64,000 bases of DNA from Lishizhenia sp965656535 (GTDB taxonomy: Bacteria > Bacteroidota > Bacteroidia > Flavobacteriales_D > Crocinitomicaceae): positions 310,001-374,000 of the forward strand of contig CBFHKX010000001.1 of the NCBI GenBank assembly GCA_965656535.1. The letters are read 5' to 3'. The notes beneath the pieces were generated by a model that worked only from the letters and a program-made list of their open reading frames with translations, searched no databases and was not told where the DNA came from. Of this stretch, positions 54,455-63,856 are shown piece after piece. The translations under genes were made by a program, and so were the position numbers. Within the stretch, counting starts at the first letter, position 1, and each line of letters begins with the position of its first letter.

Positions 54455-56605
54455 TTAGAATTCAAAAATTTCAAGGTCAATTTGTCGTTTTTTTGGATTA
54501 ACAGCTACAATTTGCACGCGCACCTTATCCCCGAAATTGTATTCTTTTTTGGTTTTGGCTCCACGTATGCAAAATTTTTCTTGGTCAAAGCTAAATCTAT
54601 CATTAGGTAAAGAAGCAATGGTAATCATTCCTTCGCACTGGTTTTCGTCCATTTTAACAAACATTCCAAAATCTGCTAATCCAGAAACAGTTCCTTCATA
54701 TATTTCACCTACCTTATCTTTAACAAATTGTACTTGAAAGTACTTATTTGAATCTCTTTCTGCTTCAATAGCTTTTCTTTCGTTTCTAGAAATACGTTTA
54801 CAGATTTCGTCTAAAACCCCTGAATATTTGTGGTTTCTTTGGTGTAATTCTTCAAAAAGTATACGGTGCACCATTAAATCTGCATACCTTCTAATAGGAG
54901 AAGTAAAGTGTGTGTAGTATTCAAATGATAAGCCATAATGACCAATATTTGTAGTACTGTACTCTGCTTTAGACATTGACCGAATGGCCATTGTTTGTAT
55001 TAGACTGAATTCATTTTTTAGTCTAACATCCTTTAACAATTTATTAATGGCGGTAGATATTTGATCTGGATGCGTAAAGTCTATTTCGTAACCGAATTTA
55101 TCTATGAATGTTCTAAACATTTCTAGTTTAGATAAATCAGGCTTATCATGCACCCGATAAACACTAGGCTGTATTTGTTGACCTTTGTTCTTTTTACCAA
55201 TACGTAAAGCTACTTTCTTGTTCGCCAAAAGCATAAATTCTTCTACTAATTTGTTAGAATCTTTTGCTACCTTATGAACTACTTCAACTGGCTCACCTTT
55301 TTCGTTTAGTTTAAAGCGGATTTCGTCTGATTCAATATTTAAAGCACCATTAGCGAGTCTTTTTTTACGGTAGAGCTTTGCTATTTTATCTAATACAAGT
55401 ATCTCGTCTTTAAAATCTCCCTCGGCTCCTTCTATAATTTCTTGAGCTTCTTCGTAGGTAAATCTTCTATCGCTATGTGTTGCTGTTTTTCCAAACCACT
55501 CTTTGTATATTTTACCTTTTTCATCTATTTCAAATACAGCAGAGAAGGTATATTTATCTTCATTTGGTCTTAAAGAACAAGCTAAGTTAGAAAGTTGCTC
55601 CGGCAGCATGGGAATTACTCTATCTACTAAATAAACAGAATTACTTCTTTTAAGTGCTTCTTTGTCCATTGCAGAATCTGGTGTAACGTAATGACTAACA
55701 TCCGCAATATGAATACCTATTTCATAATTGCCACTTTCTAGCGTTTGTATACTAAGGGCATCATCAAAATCTTTAGCGTCAAAAGGGTCAATTGTAAAAG
55801 TGGTTACATTACGCATATCTCTACGCGTTTTTATTTCTTCTTTATCTAGTGCCATACCAACACCTTCTGCTTGCTTAATTACCTCTTGCGGAAACTTTAT
55901 TTCTAAGTCATTTCCTAAAAGTATTGCCATCATTTCGGTATCATTGCTACCTGGTTTTCCTAAAACTTCAACAATTTCTCCATACGGGCTTTCTGCAGAA
56001 GCTGGCCAACTGCTTAATTTGGCCAATACTTTATCTCCATCTTTGGCACCGTTTAGTTTTTCTTTCGTAACGTAAAGATCTACATTGATTCTATTGTTGT
56101 CTGTTACTACAAAAGCAAAGCGCTGATGCATTTCTACTGTACCAACAAATTGAGTAGTTTTTCGCTCAATAACATCTGTTATTTTTCCTTCTGTCCGCTT
56201 TTTCCCTTCTTTGGTTATACTTACTTTAACCCTATCGCCGTGAAGTGCTCTATTTGTATTTTCGGGTGCGATATAAATATCATTTTCTAATCCTTCTACA
56301 ATAACAAATCCTGCTCCTCTAGAAGTAATATCAATCTCACCAATGATTTCAGCTGTGCGTATAAGGTTGACACAGAAGTTTCCTCTGGAAAACTCATGCA
56401 AGTACCCTTCATCTTTCAATTCGTATAGCGCAGTTAAAACTAACTTTCTAGTATGTGCATCTTTTATGTCTAGTTGAGCGCTTATTTGTTTATAGTTTTG
56501 TTGTATTTCAGGATTTTGGTCAAAAACTTTTTTGATATACGCTTTAAGTCTGTGTTTTAATTTGTTTGATTTTTTTGGGGCTTTTGTCTTTCTTTTTTTT
56601 GACAT
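54455..56605 (-). CDS. rnr: Ribonuclease R
   Basis: A 716-residue RNase II-superfamily 3'-5' exoribonuclease. An N-terminal basic and winged-helix region (TRKLVLTALYELKDEGYLHE) is followed by two cold-shock domains (FCVNLIRTAEIIGEIDITSR; TQFVGTVEMHQRFAFVVTDN). The RNB catalytic core starts around 250, with active-site aspartates in TFTIDPFDAKDFDDALSI and then HIADVSHYV. Later come the SPIRRYADLMVHRIL block and a C-terminal S1 domain (GTVSGLADFGMFVKMDENQC). It degrades structured RNA in the cytoplasm. The length and order are normal. No operon partner is evident. Confidence 0.97.
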   Translation of the reverse strand: MSKKRKTKAPKKSNKLKHRLKAYIKKVFDQNPEIQQNYKQISAQLDIKDAHTRKLVLTALYELKDEGYLHEFSRGNFCVNLIRTAEIIGEIDITSRGAGFVIVEGLENDIYIAPENTNRALHGDRVKVSITKEGKKRTEGKITDVIERKTTQFVGTVEMHQRFAFVVTDNNRINVDLYVTKEKLNGAKDGDKVLAKLSSWPASAESPYGEIVEVLGKPGSNDTEMMAILLGNDLEIKFPQEVIKQAEGVGMALDKEEIKTRRDMRNVTTFTIDPFDAKDFDDALSIQTLESGNYEIGIHIADVSHYVTPDSAMDKEALKRSNSVYLVDRVIPMLPEQLSNLACSLRPNEDKYTFSAVFEIDEKGKIYKEWFGKTATHSDRRFTYEEAQEIIEGAEGDFKDEILVLDKIAKLYRKKRLANGALNIESDEIRFKLNEKGEPVEVVHKVAKDSNKLVEEFMLLANKKVALRIGKKNKGQQIQPSVYRVHDKPDLSKLEMFRTFIDKFGYEIDFTHPDQISTAINKLLKDVRLKNEFSLIQTMAIRSMSKAEYSTTNIGHYGLSFEYYTHFTSPIRRYADLMVHRILFEELHQRNHKYSGVLDEICKRISRNERKAIEAERDSNKYFQVQFVKDKVGEIYEGTVSGLADFGMFVKMDENQCEGMITIASLPNDRFSFDQEKFCIRGAKTKKEYNFGDKVRVQIVAVNPKKRQIDLEIFEF

Positions 56606-56749
56606 TCGATTGTTGTTAGTAGCACAACTAAAGAGGTTAGCGGTGCAATTATTTGTTAGTTGTTAGTTAAACTTCACTACAAATGTAATTCAAATCTATT
56701 GTTTATTACCTCTTTATATGGATTTAACAATAATTTCAAAGTAAGGATA

Positions 56750-56782
56750 CAAAAAAACGGACACCCAAAAATGAATGTCCGT
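56750..56782 (-). terminator. Terminator of the barrel-plus-Ig protein gene
   Basis: On the minus strand ACGGACA pairs with TGTCCGT around a 12-base loop and is followed by T7, 24 bases after the stop of the 1563-residue protein gene. Confidence 0.85.
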
Positions 56783-56805
56783 ACCTTACGTTTTGAAGTT
56801 GAGAT

Positions 56806-59800
56806 TTAGTTTCCTCCTCCTAAACCTCCACCTCCAATAGTTATTGTTCCACCACCGTTAGAAACACCAGAATTGCTAGTTTGTTTCTGTATGGTTTGGT
56901 TTTCTGTATCTGATCCTCCAGGGTTACTTGCAATAATTGTAACTACAGTAGACGGAACAGCATCACTTACAGGTACATGAAAACTAAATGTATAAATATC
57001 GTTAGCAATAGTTGGAGTGTTGCTTGTATATTCAGTTCCATTAAATAATATTTGAACTTGATTCATGGCACTTATATTTGTTATGGTACCAGAGAGAAGT
57101 ACGCGTCCATTTCTATCTGTAATATGAGGATTAGTATTAGGAGTAACAATGTTAATTACAGGCGCTAGAATTTGCTGGGGTTCTGTATGTACAATTAGCA
57201 CATTATCAGATGCAGTCCCTCCAGCATTCACAACTGTAATTACTATTTTATTCTGACCTATAGATAATGCTTGGTTAAAACTAATTATCCCTTGCGTTGG
57301 ATTAAAATTGAAATTAACATTACTACCATTTACACTAACTGCTATTTGATTATTTGCTGTGATATTGGTTGTTTTAGCTTTAACAAGGTATGTATTTGCT
57401 TCTGTAGAAATTGAATTATTAACCGGAGCGGTTATGTTTACCGTAGGAGCTTTAACTACTTCAACAGGCTTATATTGTACTTTAATAGATTTTATTGTTT
57501 TACCGCAAGCAGATGTTGCTGTAATTATAAAGGTATTTAGTCCTTTTTTCAAAACGGTATTCGTAGAAAAACTTTCAGAAGCTGTATTGTAAATAAAATT
57601 AATCGCTTGTCCGTTTTGTGTAACACTTATACGCTCTCTTTTCCCAAGATTACTGATAGAGCCAATAATTCTAAAATCTGAATTTGTAACCACGCCATTA
57701 TTAGATGGCTTGGGCGCTACGTTGATAATAGGTTTATTACAAGGCTTACGGTTTACATTCCAAATTACTTCTTTTGTACCACAGGCTGTTTTAGCCGTTA
57801 GAACAATTTTATTTAATCCTAAAACTAATTCAGGATTAGCACTCAGATAATGCTGTGCTTCATCGTAATTGAATGTTGCTTCTTTTCCATTTACAGTTAA
57901 TCTAATTTGTTCTCCATTTTGTACATGCGTAAATACGGCTTCAAGGGCAATATTATTCATTTCTGTATTAGACGCTAATGCTGGCGCAATTGGATTAATC
58001 AAGGGTGCATCGCAAGGTTCTTCTGCTTTCTTATAAATAATTGAGCGTGTTAGTCTTTTTTTACCACAATTCGTTTCAAGAATAATTTCAATTGTATTGT
58101 TTCCTTCGCTTAGCAATATACTTTTTGTGATTTGTTTAAGTGCTGCGTTGTAACTGAAAGATTGAGAATTGCCGTTAAATTTCATTGTAATTTCTGTAGC
58201 ATTTGCAACATGTTGCACGTTTGCCTTAAATGCAAGTAATTTGTTTTCTGTTGTACTTCCATTGGTTGCCGGTAAAACAATATTACCAATTGGAGTATCA
58301 CACGGTTCGTCTTCTACGGGAAGAGTGTATATTATGGTGGTAGATGCACTATTTGTTCCGGCGGAGTTTGTACCCGTTATTTGAAAAATATTATTACCTA
58401 GCGTAACCGTGGATGCATAAGTTACTGTTTTATTAGCAAGGTTAAAATTGTAATAAGCAGGGTTTATAGTTTGACCGTTAAATTTTAGTGTTATTCCATT
58501 TTTTGAATTTACATGCAAAACCTTAGCTTCTATTGTATACCCTGGCGCATTTACAGTAGTTCCTACACCTGCAGGTTTTATAAATGAAACTAAGGGTGGT
58601 TCTATTACTTCTTGAGGTCTGTAGGTGATAAATGCATTATCACTAGCTGTTCCTGCACTATTTGTTGCCGTTATTACAACTGTATTTAAACCATTGTTTA
58701 GGTTGCCGTTATACGAGAGGATATGCGATACAGAATTAAAAACAAAACCACCAACTGAATTTCCATTGATCGTCATACTAATTTGATTAGCATTACTTAT
58801 GTTTAAAATGCTCGCTTCTAATAAAAAACTTTGCTGATTACTTACAGAACTAGTTGCACTAGGATTACTGATTTCTACAACAGGAGCTAGGGTTACATTT
58901 TGTCTTTTATAGATAATTGTTGTAGACGCAACATCTTGTCCGTAGGCATTTGTTCCAGTAATTTCTATAGTATTTGCTCCACTTATTAGACCGGTAGAGA
59001 AGTTTACGGTACGATTTGATGAGGAGTAGGTGAAATTAGTGGTAGTTAAGCCATTTATTTTTACTGAGATGTCTGGTTTACCAGCTACATGCTCAACTTT
59101 TGCTGTAACTGAATAATTGTTGCTGTAAACGGTAATAGGGTTACTAACAGGTTGAATAAAAGTAACCACTGGAGGATTCCTACGTTCTTGTTCATTTCTT
59201 ATGATTGTTTGATTTTCACTGTCAACACCTGCCGTATTAGTAGCAGTTACGGTGATTATGTTTGCACCCGTTATTAAAGATGTATTTAAGCTCACTTTTT
59301 TCTGTACAGAGTTGAATACAAAATTGTTAATGGGCTGTCCATTTAATAAAACATCAATTTGATTTTTCGAAGTTACATTGAATACAGAAGCGCTTACCAT
59401 GCTATTGGTACCTTCTGTATAAAAAGGATTTGAAGCCGGATCTGTGAAGGCAACGATAGGAGGCTCAATTGTTTGAGCAGGTTTGTAAATCAGAATAGTT
59501 TCTTTACTGTCGGTACCGTCATTGTTTGTACCAGAAATTTCTACCACATTACTTCCTTCTTTTAGGGCAAGGTTAGTAGTTAAGGCTCCTGTCTGATTAT
59601 TGAAGTTAAAATTAGTATAACTATTTCCATTAAGGGTAAACGTAATTTGGTTTTTATTAGAAATATTTAGTAGAGTAGCCGTTAAGTTTGCCGTATTATT
59701 TGAAGTTGTGAACGGATTAACAAAAGGTTTAGTAATGGTAACTACCGGAGGTTTTGGTGCAGGTCTATTGTAAATTAAAAGAGTAACGGCATTGTCTGTA

Positions 59801-61497
59801 CCCGCTGCATTGGTTCCTATTAACTCAAAAACATTTTGTCCTGGAATTAAAACAACATTGCTGCTAAAATTAGTGCCTGTAAAACTAAAATTAGAGTTAG
59901 CTACACCATTTTGTTTAAAGGTGAGTTGACTTAAATTATTTATGTTTAACACACTAGCCGTTAAATTGAATGTGTTGTTATTTAATGTAAATGGACTAAT
60001 ATTAGGATTTGTGAAATTGACTACTGGAGCTTGTACAGTATTTCCTGGTCTGTAAATCAACGTTGCGTTTTCAGAATCAGAACCTGCACTATTTGTTCCT
60101 GTTACGCGTACATTATTTGTTCCTGGCTTAAGGGTAAAACTATAGCTTAAACCACTAGATGTCGAAGAATAGTTAAAGTTTGATACTTTACTTCCATTTA
60201 CCAATAGCTCAATTTGATCTTTACCAGATACGTTAAGTACGTTGGCTGTAATGGTATAGTTGGGTACAGTTACATTTTCAGGATTACTTGCTGGTTGGGT
60301 AATTGTAACTACTGGAGGAGCTTGTGTTTCTCTTTCGTAGTTGATAATCATCGTTTCAGCATCATCTCCGTCTTCATTTGAACCAATTATTACAAAAACG
60401 TTTTGACCTGGAACTAGGTTTACGTTACTCGTAAAAGCAGCTGTATTTGCATTAAAAATGAAATCAGTTTTAACAACACCATTTTGTCTAAAAATAATGT
60501 TCTCTGAATTATCAACATGTTTAACTCTTGCGCTTAGATTGTACGTACTGTTTTGAGTAGTATGCGGAGAGTTTGAAGGTTGCGTATAATCTACTACAGG
60601 AGGCTGTGGATCTCTTTGAGGAGCAGAAACATCAGGGCGAATAGGATTGGGGTTGGAAGTAATCGGGTCTGGTGTATCTGGATTGTCAGGTCTGTTAGTT
60701 GCTAAATTTTTTTTTTTGGTTCTCAAATAAAATCGTACATAACCGTTCGTGTAATGATGTAGGTCATTATTGGAGCCTGCTGCATATCCGTCGTAATAAT
60801 CAGACAAGGTAAAGGTTGTTTTGTGTTCCAATCCTAAAGTAATAGAAGGCGTTACAAAATACCCTAACCCTAACCCAAGGCTAGGCATAAAGTCCCACTG
60901 TAATCGATCGTCGTTATATAATGAGTTTTCTCCATTTTCCATTGCAAATTCATACACTCTATCTGTATTTTCGTTGCCAGTGAAATCGTACGCTTGTTCT
61001 AAAAACTGACCGCCATCTTGATACGTGATGTAATCTCCGAATGCATTATGACCAGTGATACCTAGTCCGAAAAAAACATAAGGATCCCAACCTGTTCTTT
61101 CTCTAAAATTATTTGCATGTAAGACAAGTTCAAGAGCAATTCTATGCTGTTCGCTTAAAAAGTTTCTTTTTATCGCACCTCCTCCATAAATTGAATCTAC
61201 GGTGCTATTTCCAGTATTACCTAATGTTGTTTCGCTATCAATACCTTCCCAATATCCGCGCAAATAACGGGCTCTGATATCAAAAGAAATAGGCCTACCG
61301 TAGTCCATATAGAAGGATTTTCCGAGTGTGAAACCCCAACCTAGACGAGTTTTATTATCGATATCAGTAGTTTGCCAAGCTGCACCTGTATTAAATCCTA
61401 AATACCAATTATAGTTATTATCGTAATTTAACTTTTGAGTTAGAGCAGAAAAACTCAAACAACAAACAAATAGGAATAAAGTAACAATACTTTTCAT
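56806..61497 (-). CDS. Outer-membrane barrel fused to 13 Ig-like repeats, no T9SS domain
   Basis: A 1563-residue protein with signal peptide (MKSIVTLFLFVCCLSFSALT). Residues about 20-260 look like an outer-membrane beta-barrel: alternating strands with many Gly and aromatic residues, ending in YTNGYVRFYLRTKKKN. A short Pro/Asn-rich linker follows (TNRPDNPDTPDPITSNPNPI). Then come 13 repeats of about 95 residues, each PPVVxxTxPxxNPxxxxxNxYxIxAxVxNVSxKxxI followed by xVNGxxxxNFxF and a GTNSAGTDSxxxxIIYxP end. Repeats 9-11 each carry cysteines near both ends. The C-terminus is a Gly-rich tail (GGGTITIGGGGLGGGN), with no type A or B CTD. The repeats may be passed through, or lie beneath, the barrel as in inverse autotransporters; this is inference. 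Monocistronic. Confidence 0.85.
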   Translation of the reverse strand: MKSIVTLFLFVCCLSFSALTQKLNYDNNYNWYLGFNTGAAWQTTDIDNKTRLGWGFTLGKSFYMDYGRPISFDIRARYLRGYWEGIDSETTLGNTGNSTVDSIYGGGAIKRNFLSEQHRIALELVLHANNFRERTGWDPYVFFGLGITGHNAFGDYITYQDGGQFLEQAYDFTGNENTDRVYEFAMENGENSLYNDDRLQWDFMPSLGLGLGYFVTPSITLGLEHKTTFTLSDYYDGYAAGSNNDLHHYTNGYVRFYLRTKKKNLATNRPDNPDTPDPITSNPNPIRPDVSAPQRDPQPPVVDYTQPSNSPHTTQNSTYNLSARVKHVDNSENIIFRQNGVVKTDFIFNANTAAFTSNVNLVPGQNVFVIIGSNEDGDDAETMIINYERETQAPPVVTITQPASNPENVTVPNYTITANVLNVSGKDQIELLVNGSKVSNFNYSSTSSGLSYSFTLKPGTNNVRVTGTNSAGSDSENATLIYRPGNTVQAPVVNFTNPNISPFTLNNNTFNLTASVLNINNLSQLTFKQNGVANSNFSFTGTNFSSNVVLIPGQNVFELIGTNAAGTDNAVTLLIYNRPAPKPPVVTITKPFVNPFTTSNNTANLTATLLNISNKNQITFTLNGNSYTNFNFNNQTGALTTNLALKEGSNVVEISGTNNDGTDSKETILIYKPAQTIEPPIVAFTDPASNPFYTEGTNSMVSASVFNVTSKNQIDVLLNGQPINNFVFNSVQKKVSLNTSLITGANIITVTATNTAGVDSENQTIIRNEQERRNPPVVTFIQPVSNPITVYSNNYSVTAKVEHVAGKPDISVKINGLTTTNFTYSSSNRTVNFSTGLISGANTIEITGTNAYGQDVASTTIIYKRQNVTLAPVVEISNPSATSSVSNQQSFLLEASILNISNANQISMTINGNSVGGFVFNSVSHILSYNGNLNNGLNTVVITATNSAGTASDNAFITYRPQEVIEPPLVSFIKPAGVGTTVNAPGYTIEAKVLHVNSKNGITLKFNGQTINPAYYNFNLANKTVTYASTVTLGNNIFQITGTNSAGTNSASTTIIYTLPVEDEPCDTPIGNIVLPATNGSTTENKLLAFKANVQHVANATEITMKFNGNSQSFSYNAALKQITKSILLSEGNNTIEIILETNCGKKRLTRSIIYKKAEEPCDAPLINPIAPALASNTEMNNIALEAVFTHVQNGEQIRLTVNGKEATFNYDEAQHYLSANPELVLGLNKIVLTAKTACGTKEVIWNVNRKPCNKPIINVAPKPSNNGVVTNSDFRIIGSISNLGKRERISVTQNGQAINFIYNTASESFSTNTVLKKGLNTFIITATSACGKTIKSIKVQYKPVEVVKAPTVNITAPVNNSISTEANTYLVKAKTTNITANNQIAVSVNGSNVNFNFNPTQGIISFNQALSIGQNKIVITVVNAGGTASDNVLIVHTEPQQILAPVINIVTPNTNPHITDRNGRVLLSGTITNISAMNQVQILFNGTEYTSNTPTIANDIYTFSFHVPVSDAVPSTVVTIIASNPGGSDTENQTIQKQTSNSGVSNGGGTITIGGGGLGGGN

Positions 61498-61620
61498 AGC
61501 GTATATTTTTAAATGATTAATCCATTTTTATGCCAAAATGAACTTTCGCTTAATAGTGAGTAAAAATAATAAAATCATTTACCAGACAGTTTAGGAAGTT
61601 TAAAGTATTTTAGCTGTTAG

Positions 61621-62901
61621 ATGTATGAAACGATAAAAATACTGCTAGTTATTAGTTTTTTCAGTGTATTTAGTAGATCGCAGGAGGTATATAATAATTG
61701 TACCAATGCACTTCAACTTTGCCCAAATCAAACAGTAACCGTAAATAATATTGATGCAAACGCTACTTTTTGTCCGTCTTGTGAGGATGATTTTAACTTT
61801 TGTTTTTCAGGAGAGAACTCGGTATGGTTCCAATTTCAAACCAATGCTATTGGCGGAGATGTAAACATTAACTTGTCTAATTTAAACTTTCAAAATTTAA
61901 CCGGACAAGGAAATGCACTACAAGCAGTTGTTCTTTCAGCAGCAATACCTTGCGATGCTTCTACCTATGCCGTAGTTTCAAATTGTGAAGCAAACATAAC
62001 AGGAGGTTTTAATTTAATTGCTGCCGGATTAACACCCTTAACTACATATTATGTTGTGGTTAACGGTGCGATGGGAGCAAGCAGTAATGCAGAATGTATC
62101 TTTGATATTGCAGTTAATGGAGCAGGAATTGAAGAAAATAATACATCCATAGTCATTTCAGCTTCATCAACAGATTTATGTAAAGGAGAGCAAGTTACCC
62201 TTACGGCAAATCTTTTAAATTGTAGTAATCAACAAGCTATAAACTGGTTTGTAAACGGACTTCAAATTGGAAGCACAACTTCTACCACTTTTGTAACTAG
62301 TGCGCTATCGAATGGTGATGTAGTAACTGCAAACGTTACGTGTTTTAATCCTTGTAATCAAACTTTCACCAGTAATGCAATACCCTTTACGGTTACAGAT
62401 TTTTTAGTAGATGCCGGACCCGATTTTGAGATAGATGCGGGCGAAAGTGTTCAACTGCAAGGTACAACAACAGAGTCTATTATAGAATGGCAACCTGCTA
62501 TTTTTATGAGTAACCCTTTTGTGATTAATCCAGTGGTAAGTCCACCAACAGATATTGAATACTATTTAACCGTTTCTAACGGAACATGTACCATTCAAGA
62601 TATTTGTAAAATTAAAGTTAAAGAAGCTATAACTATTCCAAACACGTTTTCTCCAAACAATGATGGATCAAATGATACTTGGGAGATATTAGGAATTGAA
62701 AAGTATCCTAATTGTTTGGTACAAGTTTTTAATAGATGGGGACAAGAAGTTTTTAAAACAACAGGTTACAGCTTAAACAAACGTTGGGATGGCACAAATA
62801 AAGGAAAACCACTTGCTTCTTCTTCTTATTTCTATGTGATTGATTTGAGGGTAGATGAATTTCCAGAACCATTTAAAGGGTATGTATCAATAATAAGATG
62901 A
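61621..62901 (+). CDS. Secreted protein with Ig-like domain and type B T9SS CTD
   Basis: A 426-residue protein with an N-terminal export signal (MYETIKILLVISFFSVFS). Residues about 25-170 form a Cys-rich domain seen in many type B cargoes (CTNALQLCPNQTVTV, CPSCEDDFNFCFSGENSVW). An Ig-like domain follows at about 180-265 (SSTDLCKGEQVTLTANLLNC, NWFVNGLQIG). The type B CTD is at about 335-426 (IPNTFSPNNDGSNDTWEILG, NRWGQEVFKTTG, RWDGTNKGKPLASSSYFYVI). The stop overlaps the PorP/SprF start by four bases (ATGA), so export and its helper are translationally coupled. Divergent from the barrel-plus-Ig gene. Confidence 0.92.
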   Translation: MYETIKILLVISFFSVFSRSQEVYNNCTNALQLCPNQTVTVNNIDANATFCPSCEDDFNFCFSGENSVWFQFQTNAIGGDVNINLSNLNFQNLTGQGNALQAVVLSAAIPCDASTYAVVSNCEANITGGFNLIAAGLTPLTTYYVVVNGAMGASSNAECIFDIAVNGAGIEENNTSIVISASSTDLCKGEQVTLTANLLNCSNQQAINWFVNGLQIGSTTSTTFVTSALSNGDVVTANVTCFNPCNQTFTSNAIPFTVTDFLVDAGPDFEIDAGESVQLQGTTTESIIEWQPAIFMSNPFVINPVVSPPTDIEYYLTVSNGTCTIQDICKIKVKEAITIPNTFSPNNDGSNDTWEILGIEKYPNCLVQVFNRWGQEVFKTTGYSLNKRWDGTNKGKPLASSSYFYVIDLRVDEFPEPFKGYVSIIR

Positions 62902-63830
62902 GGTATTGTTTGCTCTTCATATTAGCGCTTTTAAGTTGCCAATTTTCTTCTGCGCAGCAAGTTCCGCAATTTAGTTTGTGGTCGCAAAACAGTTATTTAG
63001 TTAACCCTGCGGTTACAGGAATAAAAAAAGTGTTTGATTTTAAAACGGGATATCGTTTTCAGTACGCAGGGATAGATGGAGCTCCGCAAACAGGATATCT
63101 TTCTGCTCATGGCGAAATTAAAAACAGAAAAGCAGGATACTTGGCGCCCTATCACGGTGTTGGAGGAAAAGTGCAAAGAGATGTATTTGGCGGGTTTACT
63201 AACTTTAGTGTACATGCAACGTATGCTTTTCACATACCACTTAGTAAAGATGAAACTTTAAGTTTTGGAACGGCGGTTGGCGCACAACAAATCGGATTTG
63301 ATCAAATAAATGCAAGTACTATAGATCCAGATATTGCTATTGCAACTAATGTCTCGGAGTTTTTATTCCCAAATATATCTTTTGGAGCCTGGTATGCAAC
63401 ATCTTTTTTTTATGTTGGAGCGAACTTGGATCAACTTACGCGAAGTAAATGGACAGAAATTGGGTATGATGGCAGATTCTTATTACACGGAACCTTAACT
63501 GGAGGTATTAAGCATACAAATGATAAAGACATTACATTTTTACCTAAAGTAATGCTACGTTTGGGCCCAAATGCACCTTTTAATATTGAAGCACAAGCCT
63601 TATTTGATTTTCAGAACAAGTTTTTATTAGGGTTAGGATATAGAAACACAGATGCCTTAATTGGTATTTTTAAAGTAAATATTCAAGACAATTTAAAAAT
63701 GGCGTATAGTTATGATTTTAACCTCTCAGAATTAAGAGGAGGTAACTTTGGAGGCCATGAATTAATGATAGGCTTTACTGCAGGCAAAAATAAGTTCGTA
63801 GCACAAGATGATGTACCAGTTTTTGAGTAA
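62898..63830 (+). CDS. PorP/SprF-family membrane protein (second copy)
   Basis: A 310-residue outer-membrane protein of the PorP/SprF family. It has a signal peptide (MRYCLLFILALLSCQFSSAQ), SLWSQNSYLVNPAVTGIKKV as the invariant NPA segment, GYRFQYAGIDGAPQTGYLSA, and LKMAYSYDFNLSELRGGNFG with GGHELMIGF near the end. It differs clearly from the copy in the adhesin operon. The ATGA overlap with the type-B cargo gene shows a dedicated pair. It probably guides that cargo across or on the outer membrane. Confidence 0.94.
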   Translation: MRYCLLFILALLSCQFSSAQQVPQFSLWSQNSYLVNPAVTGIKKVFDFKTGYRFQYAGIDGAPQTGYLSAHGEIKNRKAGYLAPYHGVGGKVQRDVFGGFTNFSVHATYAFHIPLSKDETLSFGTAVGAQQIGFDQINASTIDPDIAIATNVSEFLFPNISFGAWYATSFFYVGANLDQLTRSKWTEIGYDGRFLLHGTLTGGIKHTNDKDITFLPKVMLRLGPNAPFNIEAQALFDFQNKFLLGLGYRNTDALIGIFKVNIQDNLKMAYSYDFNLSELRGGNFGGHELMIGFTAGKNKFVAQDDVPVFE

Positions 63831-63856
63831 TACAATTATAGTTTTATTCAAACTTA

